Position numbers and translations under genes: made by a program
Assembly (NCBI GenBank): GCA_964533645.1
Contig: CAZHMQ010000068.1
Coordinates: 1 to 11,223 of the forward strand
Source: JABDBK01 sp964533645
GTDB taxonomy: Bacteria > Pseudomonadota > Gammaproteobacteria > DSM-16500
Direction of reading: 5' to 3'
Length of the DNA stretch: 11,223 nucleotides
Notes under the pieces: generated by a model
What the model was told of the DNA's origin: nothing
The model's database searches: none
What the model saw: only the letters and a program-made list of their open reading frames with translations
In this document: one piece after another, positions 7,009 to 11,223 of the stretch
Layout: every line of letters begins with the position of its first letter
Position numbering within the stretch: the stretch's first letter is position 1

Positions 7009-7959
7009 TTACATTATTTTATCAATCACATCAAACAATGTTGTAGCAATATTTAAACCACATTGTTCATTTAATTGGCGAATACCTGTTGGACTTGTAA
7101 TATTTATTTCTGTTAAATAATCTCCAATCACATCTAGTCCAACAAAATATAATCCTTTTTCACGCAAAATAGGACCAATTTTTCCACATATCCAGCGATC
7201 TCTTTCGGTTAATGCTTGAGCCACGCCGGTCGCACCCGCAGCCAAGTTTCCGCGTAATTCACCAGGCGCTGGAATCCTTGCAAGCGCAAAAGGGAGAGGC
7301 TCTCCATCAATCATCAGAATCCGCTTATCGCCCATTTCAATCTCTGGAATATAACGTTGCGCCATCAGAAATTTACTTCCATGATGAGAAAGCACCTCCA
7401 TGACAACACTTGCATTCACATCAGGATATTGCAAACGAAATACGGATGCTCCGCCCATGCCTTCTAAGGGTTTACATACTATATCTTTTTGTTCGACTAA
7501 AAAAGCTTTGCAGTCGGATATATCTCGAGTAATCAAGGTGGGAGGACAGCATTCAGGAAACCAGGAAGTCACAACTTTTTCATTAAAATCACGCAAACTT
7601 TGAGGTTTATTAATCACTTTCACACCACAAGATTCTGCTAATTCTAAGATATACGTGGTATAAATATACTCAAGATCAAACGGTGGATCTTTGCGCATAA
7701 GCATGAGATCTAAGTCAGAAAGCATGATAGTTTTTTGTTCTGAGAGCGCATACCAGTGCTTAGGATCATTAAAAACTTGCAACAATCGACTATGACCTAA
7801 TGCTTTGCCATCGCGGACGAGCAAATCTTTTTGCTCGAAATAATAGAGCTGATAACCCCGATTCGTCGCTTCTAAAAGCATAGCGATCGAACTATCTTTT
7901 TCAAAGTGAATGGATTGAATAGGATCCATCACTATGCCAAGTTTTTTTTGATTAGCCAC
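7009..7959 (-). CDS. gshB: Glutathione synthetase
   Basis: GshB joins glycine to gamma-glutamylcysteine with ATP, the last step of glutathione synthesis in the cytoplasm. The 316 residues equal the length of E. coli GshB and align with it almost end to end. An N-terminal Rossmann-like part begins KLGIVMDPIQSI (6-17), with MRKDPPFD at 88-95 and NKPQSLRDFNEK at 117-128. The ATP-grasp part has KPLEGMGGASVF (163-174), GDKR (210-213), RGNLAAG (236-242) and the metal/ATP-binding LTEINITSPTG (282-292). It starts at GTG 7959, with AAGGA (7968-7972) eight bases upstream. The start lies inside the end of gshA (8-base overlap), a sign of coupled translation. All expected active-site segments are present. 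Confidence 0.98.
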   Translation of the reverse strand: MANQKKLGIVMDPIQSIHFEKDSSIAMLLEATNRGYQLYYFEQKDLLVRDGKALGHSRLLQVFNDPKHWYALSEQKTIMLSDLDLMLMRKDPPFDLEYIYTTYILELAESCGVKVINKPQSLRDFNEKVVTSWFPECCPPTLITRDISDCKAFLVEQKDIVCKPLEGMGGASVFRLQYPDVNASVVMEVLSHHGSKFLMAQRYIPEIEMGDKRILMIDGEPLPFALARIPAPGELRGNLAAGATGVAQALTERDRWICGKIGPILREKGLYFVGLDVIGDYLTEINITSPTGIRQLNEQCGLNIATTLFDVIDKIM

Positions 7960-9256
7960 TCAACGTATCCTTATTGACTTGTTCCAATATTTCTCTTGCT
8001 GCAGCTAACATACTTAAACGAGCTATCACACTATAGGCATAAAAACGGTTTTGACATTCGTCTGGAGATGCATTGGTTAATGGTTTATGACAAGTTTTTA
8101 CGAAGGCCAGCGGCTCAAAGTGCATGCCTGGAGCATTCAAGTTTTCATCAATACCGCGTTCTTTATGCACCCGGTAAAATCCACCCACAACACGCTCACC
8201 CCACATATAAACCACAGGTTCTGCCGCTGCATCTCCATCGCCCCACGTTTCAAACGTATAGACACCTTCTTGTACGATGACGCGTTGTACGGGTTGACCA
8301 CCTTTTGATTTAGCCATATGAGTGCGCTGCTTTCGATTTAACGACCGAATCTCTTTTGCATCACGCACTGTCATCACTGCCATACCATAAGTACCAGCAT
8401 CTGCCTTAACAATAACAAATGGTTTTGAATCAATGTTATATTCATCATATTTTTTTTGAATAGCTTCTAATAATTGTTCTACATTTTTTGACAAACAATT
8501 TTCACCTTCGCGATGCATAAAATCAATTTCACCACAGTGCTTAAATAATGGCTCAATAAACCATGGATCGATATCGATCAGTTTTGCAAATTCATGCACC
8601 ACATCTTTATAATATTGAAAATGCCCTGACTTTAATCGTTGACTCCAACCTAATTCAGCGGGTGGTATAATTTGCTGCGCTAAATCCTGCAAAATTTCAG
8701 GTATACCGTCCGACAAATCATTATTCAATAAAATAATTTCTGGATTAAAATCATGAAGACCTATTCTATTATCCTTGCGCATAAGAGGCTGCACATGAAT
8801 TTTTTCACCACTTTTCAAAAAAACATCGGATGCATCTGGAAGCAATGAACCTATACGAACTTGAAATCCTGCTTTTGACAAAATTTCTAGTAAGCTTTTT
8901 ATATTTTCCCAATAAAAAAGATTTCGCGTATGGCTTTCAGGAATTAACAACAGTTTTTTTGCACCCGGATAAAACTGATTAATAGCATAATAAGAAGCCT
9001 CGATTGAAATAGGTAAAAATTCCACATTCAAATTATTAAATCCGGCAGGAAATAAATTCATATCAACAGGCGCTAATTTAAAGCCTGAGTTTCGTAAATC
9101 AACAGAACCATAGACAGGCGCACGATATATTTTCCATTGCCCTTCAAACCAATCTTCTATTTTCGTTGCTTGATTCAACAATCGTCGTTCGAGAATATTC
9201 AAGGGTTCTGTGGTTGCTGTTGTTAAGTGTGGAGTTTGATATACCTTAGTTTGCAC
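7952..9256 (-). CDS. gshA: Glutamate-cysteine ligase, proteobacterial (Acidithiobacillus) type
   Basis: This enzyme makes gamma-glutamylcysteine from glutamate and cysteine with ATP, the first and rate-setting step of glutathione synthesis. It belongs to the GshA family first described from Acidithiobacillus ferrooxidans, which is unrelated in sequence to E. coli GshA. Recognisable segments are GFKLAPVDMNLFPAGFNNLN (58-77), LLLIPESHTRNLFYWENI (102-119), EIILLNNDLSDG (173-184), VIVKADAGTYGMAVMTV (281-297) and VYMWGERVVGGFYRVH (349-364). The length, 434 residues, is usual for the family. The start is GTG 9256, 11 bases inside dsbD, with GGGGGAG just upstream at a short spacing of about 3-5 bases; no better start was found. 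Downstream gshB overlaps it by 8 bases and completes the pathway. I assign the family from memory of these motifs. Confidence 0.95.
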   Translation of the reverse strand: MQTKVYQTPHLTTATTEPLNILERRLLNQATKIEDWFEGQWKIYRAPVYGSVDLRNSGFKLAPVDMNLFPAGFNNLNVEFLPISIEASYYAINQFYPGAKKLLLIPESHTRNLFYWENIKSLLEILSKAGFQVRIGSLLPDASDVFLKSGEKIHVQPLMRKDNRIGLHDFNPEIILLNNDLSDGIPEILQDLAQQIIPPAELGWSQRLKSGHFQYYKDVVHEFAKLIDIDPWFIEPLFKHCGEIDFMHREGENCLSKNVEQLLEAIQKKYDEYNIDSKPFVIVKADAGTYGMAVMTVRDAKEIRSLNRKQRTHMAKSKGGQPVQRVIVQEGVYTFETWGDGDAAAEPVVYMWGERVVGGFYRVHKERGIDENLNAPGMHFEPLAFVKTCHKPLTNASPDECQNRFYAYSVIARLSMLAAAREILEQVNKDTLSG

Positions 9257-11150
9257 GATCTCCCCCTTTTGTTTCTATATTGGATAAATGCGAAAGCAAT
9301 GTTGTTGCATCCACTTCACCGATTAATTGTTGTGCGACCAACTCATTGCCTGCCGCATCAAAAAGTATAAAAGTTGGCGGTGCAATCACATGAAAACGCC
9401 TCATGATCATTTGATCAAAAGCATTATTAACAGTGACATCAGCTCGCAACACCATAAAATTCGTTAACATTTGTTGCACATCGGGTCGGTTCAAAACATA
9501 ACGTTCCATCCTAATACAGGATTCACACCAATCTGCATAAAAATCAATGAGGACAGGTTTTTTTTGTTTTTTAGCAACTAACAATAACTCATCGAGTTGT
9601 TGCTCGCTTGTCAACGTTACCATCGTTGTTTTAAGTTGAGTTTCTGCATTAAAACGTTTCAATATTCCACTTTCCCATGGATTGAGAGGGTCTGAATTAC
9701 CGAGCACCGCTCCTATCATTAGGATAAGGGCATAAATAAATATTACAATCCCTATGCTTTTTCTTAATTCCCTAAGCCCCGTCATTGCGAGCCCAGCGCC
9801 CTTTGCTGGGCGCGGCAATCCAGTAACTTCCTGGATCGCCACGGCAGAACGCTTCGCAGCCTCGCGATGACGAGTTACTTTATTTCTAGAAAAAGCTCCC
9901 GCAAAAATAGAAAAACCTATCAACCATAAAGACCAAAGAAATAAAGTCAAAGGACCTGGGATCACTCGCGATATCATCCAAATCGCAAATGCCAACATCA
10001 TCCAACCCATCACTCGCTCTAGCGTAACCATCCAGGGACCCGCTTTAGGTAACAACTTACCGGCGGAAACTCCTATTAATAACAATGGAATTCCCATGCC
10101 TATTCCCAATGCTAATAATGCCAATGCACCCAATAAACTATCACCTGTCTGAGCAATATAAGCCAATACACCGACAAGAGGCGGCGTGATGCAAGGTGAT
10201 GCGATCAAACTGGATATACTTCCCATGAAGAAAACGCCCACATACGTTCCACCTTTTTGACGATTACTCCATGCTGTGAGGCCTTGTTGTAAACGTGAAG
10301 GAAGTCGGAGTTGATAAACATCAAACAAAGACATAGCCAATAATACAAAAATCCCGCTAAAAATCATGATAACCCATGGTCTTTGAAATTCTGTCTGTAT
10401 ATGACTACCTATCATAGCAACGATGACACCAGCGACTGCATAAGTTATCGCCATACCTAACACATACACAAGAGACAAAGAAAATGTTTTACTGGTGGTG
10501 AGCTTTTTTTTACGATGCCCCATGATAATGCCTGACAGAATGGGAATCATGGGCAATACGCAAGGTGTAAATGCCAATAACAAACCCAGGCCCAAAAAGC
10601 TCGCTATGACGATAAAAATATTTTTGCCAACAAGAATATTTTTTATATTTTCTTGTTCAGATGAAATATGTGATTGTACAGCTGGCATTCCAGAAATATA
10701 AGGAGTGATATCATAAGGCGGTTGAATGCCAGACAAATTCACCACCAAGGATTTGGTGACAGGACTGTAACAAAATCCTTTAGAAGAACAGCCTTGGTAA
10801 CGAATGATCAAATCCAAGATACCTTGTTTTCGCAGCGTAAAGTTTTGTACGATTTGAATTGAATTTTTATAAATTTGATAGCTCCCTCGAATGCTGTCTT
10901 TCTTATCTATACCTTTGGGTAATATGGCATGCTTAAGTCTTACTTGATTTTGAGCACCTGGCTTTATGCTAATTTTATCACGATAAAGATAATACTCAGG
11001 CGCTATTTTCCATCGCAAAGTCAGTTGATGCGTTTTATCTATACTTGCTGAAAAAACAAAGGCCTGCTCTGCTGGCAATGGTTGCAGTGACTCATCTGCA
11101 AAACTGGATGAAAAAAATAGCATCAACAAAATAGTTATAATAATACGCAA
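9246..11150 (-). CDS. dsbD: Thiol:disulfide interchange protein DsbD
   Basis: DsbD moves electrons from cytoplasmic thioredoxin across the inner membrane to periplasmic partners such as DsbC and CcmG. All three modules are present in 634 residues. A signal peptide (1-18, cut after SSSFA) precedes the periplasmic alpha domain with Cys121 and Cys127. The beta domain has about eight helices (about 177-200, 222-247, 258-277, 301-330, 338-361, 376-396, 401-420 and 465-484) with Cys197 in AFTPCVLP and Cys320 in ASPCITPP. The thioredoxin-like gamma domain has FYADWCESC, Cys542 and Cys545. Residues 427-457 come from a palindromic repeat inserted in frame in the cytoplasmic loop between helices 7 and 8. 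The start is TTG 11150, seven bases after GAGG (11158-11161); an in-frame stop lies 18 bases upstream and there is no ATG between. Since no cysteine is lost, I expect it to work. Confidence 0.96.
   Translation of the reverse strand: MRIIITILLMLFFSSSFADESLQPLPAEQAFVFSASIDKTHQLTLRWKIAPEYYLYRDKISIKPGAQNQVRLKHAILPKGIDKKDSIRGSYQIYKNSIQIVQNFTLRKQGILDLIIRYQGCSSKGFCYSPVTKSLVVNLSGIQPPYDITPYISGMPAVQSHISSEQENIKNILVGKNIFIVIASFLGLGLLLAFTPCVLPMIPILSGIIMGHRKKKLTTSKTFSLSLVYVLGMAITYAVAGVIVAMIGSHIQTEFQRPWVIMIFSGIFVLLAMSLFDVYQLRLPSRLQQGLTAWSNRQKGGTYVGVFFMGSISSLIASPCITPPLVGVLAYIAQTGDSLLGALALLALGIGMGIPLLLIGVSAGKLLPKAGPWMVTLERVMGWMMLAFAIWMISRVIPGPLTLFLWSLWLIGFSIFAGAFSRNKVTRHREAAKRSAVAIQEVTGLPRPAKGAGLAMTGLRELRKSIGIVIFIYALILMIGAVLGNSDPLNPWESGILKRFNAETQLKTTMVTLTSEQQLDELLLVAKKQKKPVLIDFYADWCESCIRMERYVLNRPDVQQMLTNFMVLRADVTVNNAFDQMIMRRFHVIAPPTFILFDAAGNELVAQQLIGEVDATTLLSHLSNIETKGGDRAN
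9780..9872. repeat. 93-bp palindromic element inserted in frame in dsbD
   Basis: The ends CGTCATTGCGAG (9780-9791) and CTCGCGATGACG (9861-9872) are inverted repeats with one mismatch in 12. A nested pair, GGCAATCCAG (9814-9823) and CTGGATCGCC (9831-9840), has one mismatch in 10 around a 7-base centre. A further hairpin, GCCCAGC/GCTGGGC (9791-9797 and 9805-9811), lies in the left arm. GC is 60 of 93 (65%), far above the surrounding gene. The length is exactly 31 codons and both edges fall on codon boundaries of dsbD (residues 427-457). The terminal sequence is the familiar GTCATTGCGAG...GGCAATCCAG type found in multiple copies in several intracellular bacteria. No transposase and no clear target duplication are seen. 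Confidence 0.88.
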
Positions 11151-11184
11151 AATATCACCTCGCCATTTTTACGGGCTGTTTACA

Positions 11185-11190
11185 ATTCTA
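11185..11190 (-). promoter_or_regulatory. Possible -10 box upstream of dsbD
   Basis: The minus strand reads TAGAAT (five of six to TATAAT), about 35 bases before the dsbD start. No convincing -35 box stands 16-18 bases upstream of it. The 73 bases from 11151 to the window edge hold no gene and are the only place in view for the operon promoter, which may also lie beyond the edge. Confidence 0.25.
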
Positions 11191-11223
11191 CTATGCTGGC
11201 CCAAAATCCCCGATTTTCTGCGG

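Noticed and set aside
9780..9872. Frameshift or pseudogene of dsbD caused by the repeat
   Set aside because: The element is 93 bp (31 codons) with no stop, and the frame continues into an intact helix 8 and thioredoxin domain with both cysteines.
9766..9886. Target-site duplication flanking the dsbD element
   Set aside because: The flanks (AATTCCCTAAGCCC on one side, AGTTACTTTATTTC on the other) share no convincing direct repeat.

Overview
The window is AT-rich and densely coding. All seven genes I can support lie on the minus strand, so transcription runs from the right edge to the left. The dprA-smg-topA order, the DUF494 protein Smg, a GshB very close to the enterobacterial type and a GshA of the Acidithiobacillus-type family all point to a gammaproteobacterium. 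The AT-richness, the scattered palindromic elements of the GTCATTGCGAG type and a 952-residue coiled-coil orphan among housekeeping genes suggest a host-associated lineage of the Legionellales (Legionella/Coxiella/Rickettsiella/Berkiella side). That placement is inference; no rRNA or tRNA is present to confirm it.

In transcription order, the first block (11150 to 7009) is a thiol-redox cluster: dsbD, gshA and gshB. Consecutive genes overlap by 11 and 8 bases, so they are almost certainly one operon with coupled translation. DsbD carries reducing power across the inner membrane, and GshA and GshB make glutathione in the cytoplasm. DsbD contains a 93-bp GC-rich palindromic repeat inserted exactly in frame (31 codons) in the loop between its last two membrane helices.

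The second block (6931 to 4073) is one large gene for a 952-residue, mostly helical protein that I do not recognise. It has its own good promoter and a strong ribosome binding site. It contains a long internal duplication of about 75 residues at a 140-residue offset, and its C-terminus resembles Dot/Icm-type secretion signals.

The third block (4005 to 57) is the conserved informational set dprA, smg and topA: DNA uptake and recombination, a DUF494 protein, and topoisomerase I. Between the orphan gene and dprA lies a short copy of a second repeat family. A fuller copy forms a hairpin just after topA, near the left edge. The first nine bases equal the end of a standard Illumina adapter, so the left edge is probably a contig end with an uncut adapter remnant.

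I see no tRNA, rRNA, CRISPR array, transposase or replication origin. The only non-coding stretches are short: 1-56, about 60 bases before smg, 4006-4072, 6932-7008 and 11151-11223.
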